From Deltaproteobacteria bacterium (GTDB lineage Bacteria > Desulfobacterota > Desulfobaccia > Desulfobaccales > 0-14-0-80-60-11), in the NCBI GenBank assembly GCA_030018495.1, contig JASEFS010000003.1:111575-175574 (forward strand): a DNA stretch of 64,000 nt, written 5' to 3'. A model generated the notes under the pieces. That model ran no database searches. It worked only from the letters and a program-made list of their open reading frames with translations, and was not told where the DNA came from. The position numbers and the translations under genes are program-made. Below, one piece after another: positions 28,484 through 38,693 of this stretch (within the stretch, counting starts at the first letter, position 1; each line of letters opens with the position of its first letter).

Positions 28484-29284
28484 TTAAGAACCAACCATTT
28501 GGAAATATTCGCGGAGCTTGCCGCGCAGGCGCAGCATGGCCTGGGTGTGCAATTGAGAGATGCGGGATTCGGTGTAGCCCATGATTTCGCCGATCTCTTT
28601 CATGGTCAGCTCCTCATAATAATATAATGAAACCAATAACTTTTCCTTGTCGGGCAAGGCATCGATGGCACGCACCATGACATCCTGCAACTCTGAGAAA
28701 TGTAGGGCCAAAAATGGGTCCCGGGCTGATTCGTCCTGAAGCACTTCGGAAAGTTCTGCGTCAAAAAAATCAGGGTTGCTGCGGGTAGGCCTCCACATGC
28801 CTTCCAGCTCAACCAGGGACACTGATTTGGTTTCATCCAGGAGTTGATAGAATTCCTCCAGTTCCAACCCCAGGGCCTGACAAATTTCTTCAGGTTCGGC
28901 AGGCCGCCCTAAATGGCGCTCCAGTTCAGCGTAGGCCTTTTCCAGGAGATGGGACTTTTTTCTGACTGAGCGGGGAATCCAATCCAGGCTGCGCAGTTCG
29001 TCCAGGATGGCCCCCTTCACCCGGAACTCGGCGTAGGTTTTAAAGCTGATATTCTTGCTGGGATCGAACTTGTGGATGGCGTCAATCAAGCCGATGATGC
29101 CGGAACTGATCAAATCGTCCAAGGATATGTGGGAAGGCAGCCGGAGCGCCAACCGGCTGGCGATATATTTGATCAAAGGTGCGTACTGTACGATCATCTG
29201 CTCCTGCCAGGCCAGATCCACTTGCTCCGGCCACTGCTCGGGGGAGGCGCCGGAATGGAGTTGAGCTAGTTGTTGTTTCTTCAT
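28484..29284 (-). CDS. fliA: Flagellar sigma factor FliA (sigma28)
   Basis: 266 residues. Directs late flagellar genes. Region 2 (SHISLDDLISSGIIGLIDAIHKFDPS and FRVKGAILDELRSLDWIPRS), region 3 (LGRPAEPEEICQALGL) and region 4 with its HTH (LTMKEIGEIMGYTESRISQLHTQAM). Overlaps flhG by 4 bp (ATGA). Confidence 0.96.
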   Translation of the reverse strand: MKKQQLAQLHSGASPEQWPEQVDLAWQEQMIVQYAPLIKYIASRLALRLPSHISLDDLISSGIIGLIDAIHKFDPSKNISFKTYAEFRVKGAILDELRSLDWIPRSVRKKSHLLEKAYAELERHLGRPAEPEEICQALGLELEEFYQLLDETKSVSLVELEGMWRPTRSNPDFFDAELSEVLQDESARDPFLALHFSELQDVMVRAIDALPDKEKLLVSLYYYEELTMKEIGEIMGYTESRISQLHTQAMLRLRGKLREYFQMVGS

Positions 29285-30186
29285 GTCATTTCCTCAACCT
29301 TAAGGTGGTGGTGAAACAAGCGGCGCCAGAAAAATTTTACGGTACTGCCGAATTCAGGCGGCGGGGGCGTTTTCCACAAGTCTCGGGCCAACTGGGTGAA
29401 GGAGCGGCTGGCCAGGGATTTAGGGAACAGGGCCAGAACGGGTTGTTGTTTCAATACTGCTTTGGCAATGCTTTCGTCATGGGGGATAGCACCCAGGTAC
29501 TCCAGGGAGATCTCCCTTCCCAAGAACTTTTCGGTAACACGCAGCAGGGCGCGGTAAACCAGGTCTCCGTCTTGAGGCCGGCTTAAGCCATTCACCAAAA
29601 GCTTAAAGCGCTTTTCCCCATATTTCGTTACCAGAATTTTTATGAGAGCATAGGCATCAGTTATGGAGGTGGGCTCGTTGTTGGCAACCACGATGCGCTC
29701 CACCGCGGCGATGGTGAAAAAAAGGACATTGCGGGAAATGCCGGCACCGGTGTCGATGAGCACTACATCAAGATTTTCAGAATAATGATCAAGTTCGTTC
29801 AGCAGAAACAGGCGCTGGTGGTCGTCCAGTTCGGCGAGCTCCGGAATACCTGAAGAAGCTGGGAGAATTTTCAATCCCTCCGGACCTTCGACCATCACCT
29901 CTGAAAGGGTTTTCTGGAGGGACAAAAGATCTTTGATGGTGAACTTCGGCGTCAGCCCTAAAAGAATGTCCAAATTGGCCAAGCCCAGGTCCGCGTCAAT
30001 CAATAAGACCTTCAGCCCTTGGCGGGCCCAGGCCAGCCCCAGGTTGGCCACCACGTTGGACTTGCCCACTCCGCCTTTGCCTGAAGTCACCGCGATGACC
30101 CGCAGCAATTTGGCCCGGGCCGCCTCAAAAAAGAGGGGCTTCTGAGGCATTTCATCCCATCTGTTAAGCACCGATGGCCGGTTCAT
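29281..30186 (-). CDS. flhG: FlhG/FleN, MinD-like flagellar-number ATPase
   Basis: 301 residues from ATG 30186, preceded by AAGGATGG; earlier in-frame codons reach 30213. Deviant Walker A KGGVGKSN, LLIDADLGLANLDILLGL, VLIDTGAGISRN and ANNEPTSITDAYALIK are all FlhG-typical. It limits flagellar number with FlhF and, in polar flagellates, restrains the master activator FleQ/FlrA. Overlaps the flhF end by 23 bp. Confidence 0.94.
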   Translation of the reverse strand: MNRPSVLNRWDEMPQKPLFFEAARAKLLRVIAVTSGKGGVGKSNVVANLGLAWARQGLKVLLIDADLGLANLDILLGLTPKFTIKDLLSLQKTLSEVMVEGPEGLKILPASSGIPELAELDDHQRLFLLNELDHYSENLDVVLIDTGAGISRNVLFFTIAAVERIVVANNEPTSITDAYALIKILVTKYGEKRFKLLVNGLSRPQDGDLVYRALLRVTEKFLGREISLEYLGAIPHDESIAKAVLKQQPVLALFPKSLASRSFTQLARDLWKTPPPPEFGSTVKFFWRRLFHHHLKVEEMT

Positions 30187-31327
30187 ATCCATCCTTAGTA
30201 TCGGCAGTGCCAATTAAGTTTTCTAAAGGGTTTGTCAGGAGAAGATCAGCTATACGTTGACGCGTAGCCGGTTCTATGTCTTCCGGCACCCGTTGGCCGG
30301 TGGTCAAGTAAGCCACCGGTATGTTTCGGTGATATAACTGGTTGAATACAGAAGAAAAGTTTCGGGTCTCATCCACCTTGGTGATAACGGCGAAATAAAG
30401 CGGCACAGAATTGAAGCCCTTTACGGCCGCCGCCAGATTGGCTTCGCTGCACATGCTGCTCAGCACCAGGCAGCGTTGCAGTTGCGGCATCCCGGTGAAC
30501 AAGTTGCCCCAGTTCAACTGAAAATCCGGCGAGGCAGGATTCTGCCCCGGGGTGTCGATCAGGACAATCTCCCGATCCTGCCACCGGCTGATGATTTGCT
30601 GCAACTTTTGCCGGCTGTTGACAGCCGCAAAGGGAGCTTCAATAAATTTTGCATAAACAGACAATTGCTCATAAGCTCCCGGCCGGCTGGCATCCATGGA
30701 GATCAACCCCACCCTTTTCTTTAAGGTCAAAGTAAAATGCACCGCCAGCTTGGCGATGGTAGTGGTTTTGCCAACTCCGGTAGGACCTTGGAAAGTCCAG
30801 AAACACGGTTGCGATGAATCGTGCCAGGGATCAACCACCTTGAGGCCCGCTGTGAGAAGAGGCAAGACAGCGTCTCTGGTCGCCTGAAGCGGCCTATCGG
30901 TTTCTGTCAACAGGGTCTGCACTTGGGACAACCAGTTTTGCAGGATCTGACGCGTCACCCCTTTCTTTAGCAATTCCTGATATAGAGCAAGCACTTCTTG
31001 ATGGGCCGACAACCAGACGGGAGGACTTTGTTCCTGCAGCCAAAAGGCAAACAGCTCTTTCAATTCCCGAAGGTCGTTCTGCATCTGATGAAGGAAATTC
31101 ATCTGCGGCGCGTTCGGAAAAGTTTTTGAGGAAAAATGTTCGGTACCGGCCAGAGTTTTATTGTCTATCGCCGCCTTGACTTCCACCCCAAGGCGGGACA
31201 GGCGATTTTGCGGGCCAAATGTGCGACGGGAGCGGGTGGAGAGGATCACGGCCTCCGGCCCCAAATCCTTTTTCACTTGGGCCAGGGCCTCGTTCAAACT
31301 TGACGCTATATAGGTTTTAGGCTGCAT
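30164..31327 (-). CDS. flhF: FlhF, SRP-type GTPase for flagellar placement
   Basis: 387 residues from ATG 31327; a TTG two codons earlier is possible. N-terminal B/N regions, then the G domain: P-loop GPTGVGKTTTIAKLA near 190, GLISMDASRPGAYEQL, VLIDTPGQN, ITKVDETRN. The G4 motif TKVD is intact. Pairs with FlhG to set pole and number of flagella. Overlaps flhA by 11 bp. Confidence 0.95.
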   Translation of the reverse strand: MQPKTYIASSLNEALAQVKKDLGPEAVILSTRSRRTFGPQNRLSRLGVEVKAAIDNKTLAGTEHFSSKTFPNAPQMNFLHQMQNDLRELKELFAFWLQEQSPPVWLSAHQEVLALYQELLKKGVTRQILQNWLSQVQTLLTETDRPLQATRDAVLPLLTAGLKVVDPWHDSSQPCFWTFQGPTGVGKTTTIAKLAVHFTLTLKKRVGLISMDASRPGAYEQLSVYAKFIEAPFAAVNSRQKLQQIISRWQDREIVLIDTPGQNPASPDFQLNWGNLFTGMPQLQRCLVLSSMCSEANLAAAVKGFNSVPLYFAVITKVDETRNFSSVFNQLYHRNIPVAYLTTGQRVPEDIEPATRQRIADLLLTNPLENLIGTADTKDGYEPAIGA

Positions 31328-33422
31328 GGCCAAACCCCACTACCCCCAATGACTGGATCTTGGCGTCAGTAACCAGTTCATGATGCGACAGCACCGTCAA
31401 GGCAGGAAGATGCCGCTCCACCAGGCGTTGCAGATGCCGGCGCACCCCCGGAGAACAAACGACCACAGGGGGAGTGTTCGGCGATGCTGACGTTTCTATG
31501 GTTTTTTCCAAAGCCTTGATAATCTTATGGGCATTCTCAGGCGCCAGGACCAGATAGGAGCCGAAGTCTGTTTTTTGCAGATTGTCTTTGATAAGATCCT
31601 CAATTACCGGGTCCAGCGTGTAAATCATGATCTTGTGGTCTTGGGTTTCCAGGGGTTTGGTCAAGGCCCGGCCCAGGCGCTGCCGCACGTATTCCGTAAG
31701 GAGGTCGGGGTCCTTGGAAAAAGCGCCGTAATCCGCCAGGGCTTCCATAATAGTGAGCAAATCCCGGATGGACACCCGCTCCCGCACCAAATTCTGCAAA
31801 ACCTTCTGAATGGCACCCAAAGGGAGAAGAGCCGGCACCAATTCATCCACTACTTTTGGATGGGTCTTGGCGAGGCGGTCAAGCAGGGTCTGCACTTCCT
31901 GACGTCCCAAAAGGGTATCGCAATGCGATCGGATGATTTCGGACAGGTGAGTGGCGATAACGCTGGCCGGGTTTACCACCGTATAGCCCTGATGTTGGGC
32001 CTCTTCCCGGCGGGAGGCCGGAATCCACAGGGCCGGCAGGTTGAAAGTGGGTTCCCGGGTGGGAATGCCCTCGATTTGGCGCAGGGGCTCCCCCGGATGG
32101 AGGGCCAGATGATACCCCACCATGAGCTCGCCCCGGGCCACCTCCACGCCTTTGACCAAAACCGCGTAGCCGCCGGGCTTTAATTGCAAGTTGTCGCGGA
32201 TATGGATGGGAGGGACCACCACCCCCATTTCCCGGGCGAACTGGCGCCGCAGGGCCCGCACCCGCTCCAGGAGCTCCCCGTCCTGCTCTTCGTCCACCAG
32301 GGGAATGAGGCCGTATCCCACCTCCAGTTCCAAGATGTCGAGAGCGGGCAGGGCCTCCAGAGGGTCGGCTTCGGCTGGCCGGGGCCGCTTTTCCTGAGAC
32401 TTGGCCTGCGCCGCGGCGGTTTTCCCATGATTTCTCCAGGCCAGGTAGGAAAGACCGCCGGTGAGGACGGCAAGGAATAGAAAGGGAAGGTGGGGCAGAC
32501 CCGGCACCAGCCCCACCAGAAAGATAATGCCGGCAGCCACACTCATGGCTTGGGGCTTTAAGGCGAATTGGGCGGCGTATTCTTCTCCAATGCTGGCCTC
32601 AGAGGCCGCCTTGCTCACCACCAAGCCCGCCGCGGTGGAGATGAACAGCGCGGGTATTTGATTGACCAGCCCCTCGCCGATGGTGAGAAGGGTGAAGGTG
32701 TGGGAAGCATCAGCCAGGCTCATGCCGTGCTGGGCCACGCCGATGATGAGGCCGCCGATGATATTGATGGCCATGATGAGCAGGCCGGCTATGGCTTCGC
32801 CGCGGACGAACTTGGAGGCCCCGTCCATGGCGCCGTAAAATTCCCCTTCCCGGGCCAGGCCGGCGCGGCGCCGGCGGGCCTCGTGCTCGTCGATATAGCC
32901 CGCATTCAATTCGGCATCGATGCTCATCTGCTTGCCGGGCATGGCATCCAGGGTGAAGCGGGCCGCCACTTCCGCAATGCGGGTGGAGCCTTTGACGATG
33001 ACGATAAAGTTGATGACCACTAAAATAATGAAGATGATGCCGCCCACCACATAGTTGCCGCCCACCACAAAACTGCCGAAGGAGCGGATGACCGTGCCGG
33101 CCGCTTCCAGGCCTTCCCAGCCGTGCAACAGGATCAGGCGGGTGGAGGCCACATTCAAAGACAGGCGGAACAGCGTGGCCACCAGCAGAAGGGAAGGGAA
33201 AATAAAAAATTCGATGGGTTTGATGGTATAGAGCGACAGCAGCAGAACCATCAATGAGAAGGTGAGGTTAAAGCTTAAAAAAAGGTCCAGGACCAGGCGG
33301 GGCAGGGGAAACACCATAACCAACAGAGTGAGGATCACTCCCAGGGCGACAAACAATTCGCCCTTGTGGACCCCGAGACCGCGGAACAGGGAGATGCCGG
33401 TGGCCGACGCGGCGCTGTTCAT
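31317..33422 (-). CDS. flhA: FlhA, flagellar export gate
   Basis: 701 residues. Eight N-terminal membrane helices (to about 330) with the FHIPEP region GKQMSIDAELNAGYIDEHEARRRR, followed by the cytosolic platform that docks chaperone-substrate complexes. Full length. Overlaps flhB by 4 bp and flhF slightly. Confidence 0.97.
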   Translation of the reverse strand: MNSAASATGISLFRGLGVHKGELFVALGVILTLLVMVFPLPRLVLDLFLSFNLTFSLMVLLLSLYTIKPIEFFIFPSLLLVATLFRLSLNVASTRLILLHGWEGLEAAGTVIRSFGSFVVGGNYVVGGIIFIILVVINFIVIVKGSTRIAEVAARFTLDAMPGKQMSIDAELNAGYIDEHEARRRRAGLAREGEFYGAMDGASKFVRGEAIAGLLIMAINIIGGLIIGVAQHGMSLADASHTFTLLTIGEGLVNQIPALFISTAAGLVVSKAASEASIGEEYAAQFALKPQAMSVAAGIIFLVGLVPGLPHLPFLFLAVLTGGLSYLAWRNHGKTAAAQAKSQEKRPRPAEADPLEALPALDILELEVGYGLIPLVDEEQDGELLERVRALRRQFAREMGVVVPPIHIRDNLQLKPGGYAVLVKGVEVARGELMVGYHLALHPGEPLRQIEGIPTREPTFNLPALWIPASRREEAQHQGYTVVNPASVIATHLSEIIRSHCDTLLGRQEVQTLLDRLAKTHPKVVDELVPALLPLGAIQKVLQNLVRERVSIRDLLTIMEALADYGAFSKDPDLLTEYVRQRLGRALTKPLETQDHKIMIYTLDPVIEDLIKDNLQKTDFGSYLVLAPENAHKIIKALEKTIETSASPNTPPVVVCSPGVRRHLQRLVERHLPALTVLSHHELVTDAKIQSLGVVGFGHAA

Positions 33423-34495
33423 CGGCCTCCTCCTGCCTGAGCCTTAAGACCGTAGATATAAGCCAGAACTTCGGCCACGGCGCGGTAAAGAGATATGGGA
33501 ATCTCGTTGCCCACTTCCACCATACGGTATAAAGCACGGGCCAGCATCTGGTTTTCCACCCGGGGCACGCCGGCCTCCTGGGCCAGGGCAATGATTTTCA
33601 AGGCGATGAAGCCCTGACCTTTGGCCACCACCCGGGGAGCAAGCATGACCGTACTGTCGTATTTCAGGGCCACCGCGACATGGGTGGGATTGGTAATGAC
33701 CACATCGGCGGCGGGGACTTCGGTAAGCATGCGTTTGGTGGCCATTTGCCGCATCAGGCTGCGGATGCGGGCCTTGACGCGGGCGTCGCCCTCGGCCTGG
33801 CGCATTTCGTCCTTTACTTCCTGTTTGGTCATGCGCAAACTTTTTTCATGCCGGTAGCGCTGATAGAAATAGTCCAGGAGCCCGAGCAGCAGCAGGGCCG
33901 CGACTATCCGGCCGGAAACCTGCAAGGTGCTGGATTTGAGGTAAGCCGTCACCTGGCCGGTGTCCTGGTGCAGCAAAGGCAGAAGCTCGGGGAGTTGTCC
34001 GGCCAGGGAGAAGTAAGCCACGACAGCGACGAGTGTGACTTTAGACAGGGATTTCGCCAGTTCCACCAGGGAGTTTCCGGAAAACAGACGCTTCAACCCG
34101 GCGAAGAGCTGTATGCGGCTCAGATCCGGGGTGATGCGCTGCATGGAGAAAATCCACCCTCCCTGAATATAGTTGGCCAATATGGAGGCCAGGAGCAGAC
34201 CTGCCAATACGGGCGCCAGGAGCATGGCCAGCAAGCCGGCGAAATTCACCAGGAGAAGCTGGAGACTGCTGACATTAAAAGATTGGGGGCGCAGGCTCGC
34301 GAGGCAGGTTTTAATCATAGAGGCGCTTCGGAGTGCCATCCAGGGCCCCCACCAGGCGATGAGAAAAAGACCGGTGAGGAGCACCAAACCGGCATTAAGA
34401 TCCCGGCTCCGGGCGATCCGGCCCTTTTCCCGCGCGTCCGTGCGCCTTTTGGGAGTGGGTTGTTCAGTGCGGTCCTGGTAGGCTTCATCTGCCAT
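33419..34495 (-). CDS. flhB: FlhB, export switch protein
   Basis: 358 residues. Four membrane helices, then the cytosolic domain with the self-cleaving NPTH site (VITNPTHVAVALKY) near residue 270, which switches export from rod/hook to filament. The N-terminus DRTEQPTPKRRTDAREKG is hallmark. Gap of 3 bp to fliR. Confidence 0.97.
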   Translation of the reverse strand: MADEAYQDRTEQPTPKRRTDAREKGRIARSRDLNAGLVLLTGLFLIAWWGPWMALRSASMIKTCLASLRPQSFNVSSLQLLLVNFAGLLAMLLAPVLAGLLLASILANYIQGGWIFSMQRITPDLSRIQLFAGLKRLFSGNSLVELAKSLSKVTLVAVVAYFSLAGQLPELLPLLHQDTGQVTAYLKSSTLQVSGRIVAALLLLGLLDYFYQRYRHEKSLRMTKQEVKDEMRQAEGDARVKARIRSLMRQMATKRMLTEVPAADVVITNPTHVAVALKYDSTVMLAPRVVAKGQGFIALKIIALAQEAGVPRVENQMLARALYRMVEVGNEIPISLYRAVAEVLAYIYGLKAQAGGGR

Positions 34496-34498
34496 GCG

Positions 34499-35275
34499 CT
34501 ATCCCTTCCAGGCCTGGAGAGCCTGATGCAGAGGAGCTTTCAACGCGGTGAAGTGATCAATCAGGGCCGGTCCCAGCACGGTGAGGGTGAAAGAGAGGAA
34601 AAGCAGCCCCAAGCCGATGGTAAGGGGGAAGCTTACAATCATTATCTGGATCTGGGGAACGGCCCGAGCCACCAGGCCCAGGGCAATCTGGGCCAGAAAA
34701 AGGGCGGCCAAAACCGGCGCGGCCAGCATGACCGTCATCTGGTACATCAGGGACCCGAACTTGGGCAGAGAGAGAAAAAAATTGACCGGCCAGGCAAGCG
34801 GACTTCCTGCCGGGACCTCCTGAAAACTCAGAACCAGGAGGCGCAGCAAAAAATGATGCCCGTCGATCGCGAGGAAGACCAGGATGGCCAGAAAAAGGAA
34901 AAGGTCGCCGATTACGGCGCTTTGACCGCCGCTTTGCGGGTCGATCAAGGTGACCATGCCAAACCCCATTTGGACGGAGAGGAGATTTCCGGCCATCTGG
35001 GCCCCCGTCAAAAAGAAGCGCACCAGCAGGCCGAGGCTGAGGCCCAGGAGGAATTCCTGGAGCACCAGGCCCGCCAAGGCCGGCCAGGAGTTGGGCATGG
35101 CCGGCAGAGAAGGAGCAACCATAGGGGTTAGGGCCAGGGAAACGGCCAACAAGGAAAAGACCCGCACCTGGACGGGAATAAAGCGGCTGTCCCAGACGGG
35201 ACAAAAAATCAGGAGGCAGGTTGTCCTGAGCGCCACCCGTAAAAAGTCATGCCATTGCCCCAGCAGCCAGTCCAT
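34499..35275 (-). CDS. fliR: FliR, flagellar export membrane protein
   Basis: 258 residues from ATG 35275 (GAAGG upstream); a reading to 35320 would overlap fliQ. Six or so membrane helices; QMGFGMVTLIDPQSGGQSAVIGDLF is characteristic. Part of the FliPQR export channel. Confidence 0.94.
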   Translation of the reverse strand: MDWLLGQWHDFLRVALRTTCLLIFCPVWDSRFIPVQVRVFSLLAVSLALTPMVAPSLPAMPNSWPALAGLVLQEFLLGLSLGLLVRFFLTGAQMAGNLLSVQMGFGMVTLIDPQSGGQSAVIGDLFLFLAILVFLAIDGHHFLLRLLVLSFQEVPAGSPLAWPVNFFLSLPKFGSLMYQMTVMLAAPVLAALFLAQIALGLVARAVPQIQIMIVSFPLTIGLGLLFLSFTLTVLGPALIDHFTALKAPLHQALQAWKG

Positions 35276-35282
35276 CGCGCCT

Positions 35283-35552
35283 TCACCGGATATAATGCGG
35301 GATATTCCTAACGACCTCAAAAAAGAAGCCGGTAAGGTTATTCATGATCCAGGGCAGCAACAGCAGGAGGCCCACAAAGATGCTGACAATTTTGGGGACG
35401 AAGGTCAGGGTCATTTCCTGGATCTGAGTGGCCGCCTGCAAAAGGCTGACGAGCACGCCCACCAAAAGGCCGATGCCGAGAAGCGGCAGAGAAACCATCA
35501 GGGTCACCTTAATGGCGTACCGGGCAATCTCGATGACTGCTTCAGGGGACAT
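35283..35552 (-). CDS. fliQ: FliQ, flagellar export membrane protein
   Basis: 89 residues, two membrane helices; MSPEAVIEIARYAIKVTLMVSLPLL and LQAATQIQEMTLTFVPKI are the conserved blocks. Between fliP and fliR as usual. Confidence 0.96.
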   Translation of the reverse strand: MSPEAVIEIARYAIKVTLMVSLPLLGIGLLVGVLVSLLQAATQIQEMTLTFVPKIVSIFVGLLLLLPWIMNNLTGFFFEVVRNIPHYIR

Positions 35553-35568
35553 GAGTAGTTCTCCGCTT

Positions 35569-36297
35569 TCATTGAAAGCTTTTCACCAAAGAGCCCACCA
35601 CCAGATTCCAGCCGTCCGCCAGCACAAAGAGCAAGATTTTGAACACCAGGGAAATCATGACCGGGGGCAGCATCATCATGCCCATGGACAACAGCACCGA
35701 AGCCACCACCATGTCGATGATCAGAAACGGCAGGTAAAGGAGGAAGCCGATCTCAAACGCGGTCCGCAGTTCGCTGATCATAAAGGCCGGAATTATTGAG
35801 GAAATAGGCACATCGCCGGCGTTTTGGGGCCGCGGCGCCTGAGAGATGGAGACAAACAAGGCCAGGTCTTTTTCCCGGGTCTGCTTGAGCATAAAGGCTC
35901 GCAAAGGTTCAATCCCCCGCTTTAAGGCTTCCGGCCCGGCCATCTTCTGTTCGACATACGGCTGCACTGCGGAGATTTGGATCTCCTGCCAGACCGGGGC
36001 CATAATGAACAGGGTAAGGAAGAGGGCCAGGGCGATGAGAACCTGGTTGGGGGGCATTTGCTGGGTCCCCAGGGCGTGGCGCAGAAACGAGAACACCACC
36101 ACCAGTCTCGTGAAGGAGGTGACCATGATTATCAGGGCCGGGGCCAGGGAAAGCGCGGTCAGGAATAAAAGAATCTGGAGGGAAAGGCTCAAGCGTTCGG
36201 GGCCGAGAAGCTGATCAAAGTTCCAGGCGGATGCCGCAACCGCGGGCGTAACCCAGAGAAGCAATAATCCGGTGGTCTTGATAATGATCTTCTTCAT
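35569..36297 (-). CDS. fliP: FliP, flagellar export membrane protein
   Basis: 242 residues. A cleavable-type N-terminal helix ([18 protein letters not shown]), then [42 protein letters not shown] and the [23 protein letters not shown] block, split here by description only. Core of the FliPQR pore. Overlaps fliO by 4 bp. Confidence 0.97.
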   Translation of the reverse strand: MKKIIIKTTGLLLLWVTPAVAASAWNFDQLLGPERLSLSLQILLFLTALSLAPALIIMVTSFTRLVVVFSFLRHALGTQQMPPNQVLIALALFLTLFIMAPVWQEIQISAVQPYVEQKMAGPEALKRGIEPLRAFMLKQTREKDLALFVSISQAPRPQNAGDVPISSIIPAFMISELRTAFEIGFLLYLPFLIIDMVVASVLLSMGMMMLPPVMISLVFKILLFVLADGWNLVVGSLVKSFQ

Positions 36298-36635
36298 GGT
36301 GTTTGATCAACCAGGGACCCTGTGAACGGGGCCGCTAAGACTTCCTCCTGGCGCCCCGCCTGGTTGGGCAGCGCGGTGAGCAGAGTGAGACGTTCCCCGG
36401 CATTTCCCACGAGAAATCTGGTTGAGCCCACGGCCACCAAATGGAGAGAGGCTTTGGGCGTCAAGTAATGAGTCTCCAGGATGCGGATCATGGGCTGGCT
36501 CCGCAAGCGGCCGACCCGGCACCTTTTCAGGAGATGGACGCCGAGCAAGAGAATCCCCACCAACCCGGTCAGCGCGGCCAGCATTTTGAGGCATTGCTGC
36601 CAAAAAGGAACTTCGATGGCTGGGAAAGCTGGCAT
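36294..36635 (-). CDS. fliO: FliO, export apparatus assembly protein
   Basis: 113 residues. One membrane helix ([21 protein letters not shown]), then a small soluble domain ([21 protein letters not shown] and [13 protein letters not shown]) typical of FliO/FliZ. It stabilises FliP. Gap of 7 bp after fliN. Confidence 0.9.
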   Translation of the reverse strand: MPAFPAIEVPFWQQCLKMLAALTGLVGILLLGVHLLKRCRVGRLRSQPMIRILETHYLTPKASLHLVAVGSTRFLVGNAGERLTLLTALPNQAGRQEEVLAAPFTGSLVDQTP

Positions 36636-36642
36636 ATGGGCC

Positions 36643-37050
36643 TCAGGCCAGTTGCTTGATGCGCTCCAGAGGGCTGATGATGTCGGTGAGGCGAATACCG
36701 AATTTTTCGTTCACCACCACCACTTCCCCTCGGGCGATTAACTTTTGATTGACCAGGATTTCCAGGGGTTCGCCGGCCAATTTGTTCAATTCAATCACCG
36801 AGCCCTGGCCCAGTTGGAGGAGGTCGTGGATGATCATGCGGGTGCGTCCCAATTCCGCAGTGATTTCCAATGGGATATCCAACAGCAGGTTAAGATTGGG
36901 GAGGGCTTCTTCCCCCCTTTCCTCCTGGCCCCGAGCTTTGGGCGCCGCCAGCGCGTTTTCTTTAGACGCTTCCTTGGAACCGGCTGGCTCCTCCAGCGTC
37001 TTGTCCCAGTCAAAGTTCATCTCAGGGGTTGCTTCCGAATCAGTAGCCAT
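36643..37050 (-). CDS. fliN: FliN, flagellar switch C-ring protein
   Basis: 135 residues. A charged, variable N-terminal 50 residues and a C-terminal SpoA domain ([18 protein letters not shown]...[21 protein letters not shown]). Normal size. Lies 24 bp after fliM. Confidence 0.95.
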   Translation of the reverse strand: MATDSEATPEMNFDWDKTLEEPAGSKEASKENALAAPKARGQEERGEEALPNLNLLLDIPLEITAELGRTRMIIHDLLQLGQGSVIELNKLAGEPLEILVNQKLIARGEVVVVNEKFGIRLTDIISPLERIKQLA

Positions 37051-37074
37051 TAAAGCGTCCTCCAGCCGGTTTAC

Positions 37075-38055
37075 TCAAGGTTGCGGGTACAACAGCTTTT
37101 GCACCTGGACGGCCTTGGCCTGGTGAAACTGACCGGCAAAGCCGGTGAATTTGGGAATCCCTTCCACGCGGCCAATCAGGGGTTCCGCCACTTTCTTGTC
37201 AAAGACGATGACATCCCCCGCGGCCAGAGTCAGCACCTCGCGGGCGGTCATCGTGGTAGAGGCCAGTTCCACCACAACACTTACGGGCATGTCCTGGATC
37301 TGCTCCTGAATGCGGGAAGTCCAACGCCGGTCCATTTCAAGCTGTTCGCTTTGGAAGCCCGAATAGAGTTTGCCTTTGATGGGTTCAATGGTGGCGTAGG
37401 GAAGGCACAGCGAGATAAAGCCTTCCACCTGGTCCATTTCCACCTGAAATTTGCTGATCACCATGATGTCATTGGGAGTGGCGATGCCCACGAACATGGG
37501 GTTGATCTCCACCCGCACCATGTGCATTTTCACGAGGTGAACCGGAGCCCAGGCCTTTTCCAGGTCCTGAAAAGCCATGAGCACGACCTTTTGAATCAAA
37601 CGGCGCTCGATGCTGGTGAAATCTCGTCCCTCGATTTTGAAGCGGTTCCGGGAGTTGCCCCCCAGAAAGCATTCCACCAGCGCGAAGACCAGTTTGCTGT
37701 CCACCACCAGGAGGCACTGGCCCCGCAGCGGCTCCATCTTATAAATGTGGAAACTGCTGGGCAGGGGCAGGGAGCGGAGAAATTCGCCGAACTTCATCAT
37801 CTGCACAAAATTGGTCTGCATGTCCACGGTGCGGCGCAGGATCATGGACAGGGAGATGCGGAAGGCCCGGGCGAAATGTTCGTTGATGACCTCCAGAGTG
37901 GGCATGCGCCCCCGGATGATGCGCTCCTGGGAGGTAAAATCATACGGGATGACGCCGTCAACCGGCAGCCGCTGCTCGGCGTCGACTTCGATATCGCCGT
38001 CGACCAGCCCTTTGAGGAGGGCGTCCACCTCTTCCTGGGACAGAACCTTGGTCAC
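37075..38055 (-). CDS. fliM: FliM, flagellar switch protein
   Basis: 326 residues. It begins with the CheY-P-binding EN-like segment (VLSQEEVDALLKGL), then the CheC-like middle domain (RIIRGRMPTLEVINEHFARAF), and ends in a SpoA domain. With FliN it forms the C-ring that sets rotation direction. Confidence 0.96.
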   Translation of the reverse strand: MTKVLSQEEVDALLKGLVDGDIEVDAEQRLPVDGVIPYDFTSQERIIRGRMPTLEVINEHFARAFRISLSMILRRTVDMQTNFVQMMKFGEFLRSLPLPSSFHIYKMEPLRGQCLLVVDSKLVFALVECFLGGNSRNRFKIEGRDFTSIERRLIQKVVLMAFQDLEKAWAPVHLVKMHMVRVEINPMFVGIATPNDIMVISKFQVEMDQVEGFISLCLPYATIEPIKGKLYSGFQSEQLEMDRRWTSRIQEQIQDMPVSVVVELASTTMTAREVLTLAAGDVIVFDKKVAEPLIGRVEGIPKFTGFAGQFHQAKAVQVQKLLYPQP

Positions 38056-38067
38056 TAAAAAGAGCTC

Positions 38068-38562
38068 CTATTGCGCGACGAATTCGGTGAAATAAACGCC
38101 TTTCACGTGCTCACCGCCGGGAACTGCGGCCAGTTTGCGCATGATGTCCTGCTTTAACTGATGTTTGCCTTCCACCGATCCGATTTCGGCAAAGGTTTTG
38201 CTGCTCAAAAGCAAAATCAACGCGTCCCGGATAGGGGGAAGAAATTTTTCCAGCTCCTTGACGGCATTTTCCTGGTCAATGTCCAGTTCAACTTTGATTT
38301 TGAGGTAGCGCCGGATTTCCTGGTCCGCCAGGTTGACCAAAAAGGGCTCCAGGGGCATGATGGCCTTGACCTCGTAAGGTCTGGCCGCGGCTTTGGCCGG
38401 CGTCTCGGTAGGATCATCAGTAAGCATCAGGTAGGCCAGGCCGCCGCCTACGGTGAGGAAAAGGGTGAGACCAGCCAGAAGCAGAATCTTTTTAAATTTT
38501 CGAGGCTTGGAAATCGAAGCGTTCGCCGGAGTGGCAGACTGCTGCTCGGATTCCTGACTCAT
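38068..38562 (-). CDS. fliL: FliL, basal-body-associated stator-supporting protein
   Basis: 164 residues. One membrane helix (ILLLAGLTLFLTVGGGLAYLML) and a periplasmic FliL domain (MPLEPFLVNLADQEIRRYLK to VKGVYFTEFVAQ). First gene of the operon, 33 bp downstream of the sigma54 promoter; AAGGATGG precedes the ATG. A diverged paralogue is encoded at 28033-28455. Confidence 0.94.
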   Translation of the reverse strand: MSQESEQQSATPANASISKPRKFKKILLLAGLTLFLTVGGGLAYLMLTDDPTETPAKAAARPYEVKAIMPLEPFLVNLADQEIRRYLKIKVELDIDQENAVKELEKFLPPIRDALILLLSSKTFAEIGSVEGKHQLKQDIMRKLAAVPGGEHVKGVYFTEFVAQ

Positions 38563-38594
38563 TTTCCATCCTTGAAAGGTTTTGGCCTTTATTC

Positions 38595-38610
38595 AGCAAC
38601 GAGCGTGCCA
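38595..38610 (-). promoter_or_regulatory. Sigma54 (RpoN) promoter of the flagellar operon
   Basis: The minus strand reads TGGCACGCTCGTTGCT, matching the -24/-12 consensus TGGCAC-N5-TTGC at every defined position. Transcription would start about 10 bases on, giving a leader of about 20 bases before fliL. Confidence 0.85.
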
Positions 38611-38693
38611 AGTGGTGCCGGGGTGAAAATGAGGCTGGGGCGCAGGTTTCCTTCTGACTTTTCGGCAGGAGCCTGTCAATGGAGCGGCTATTC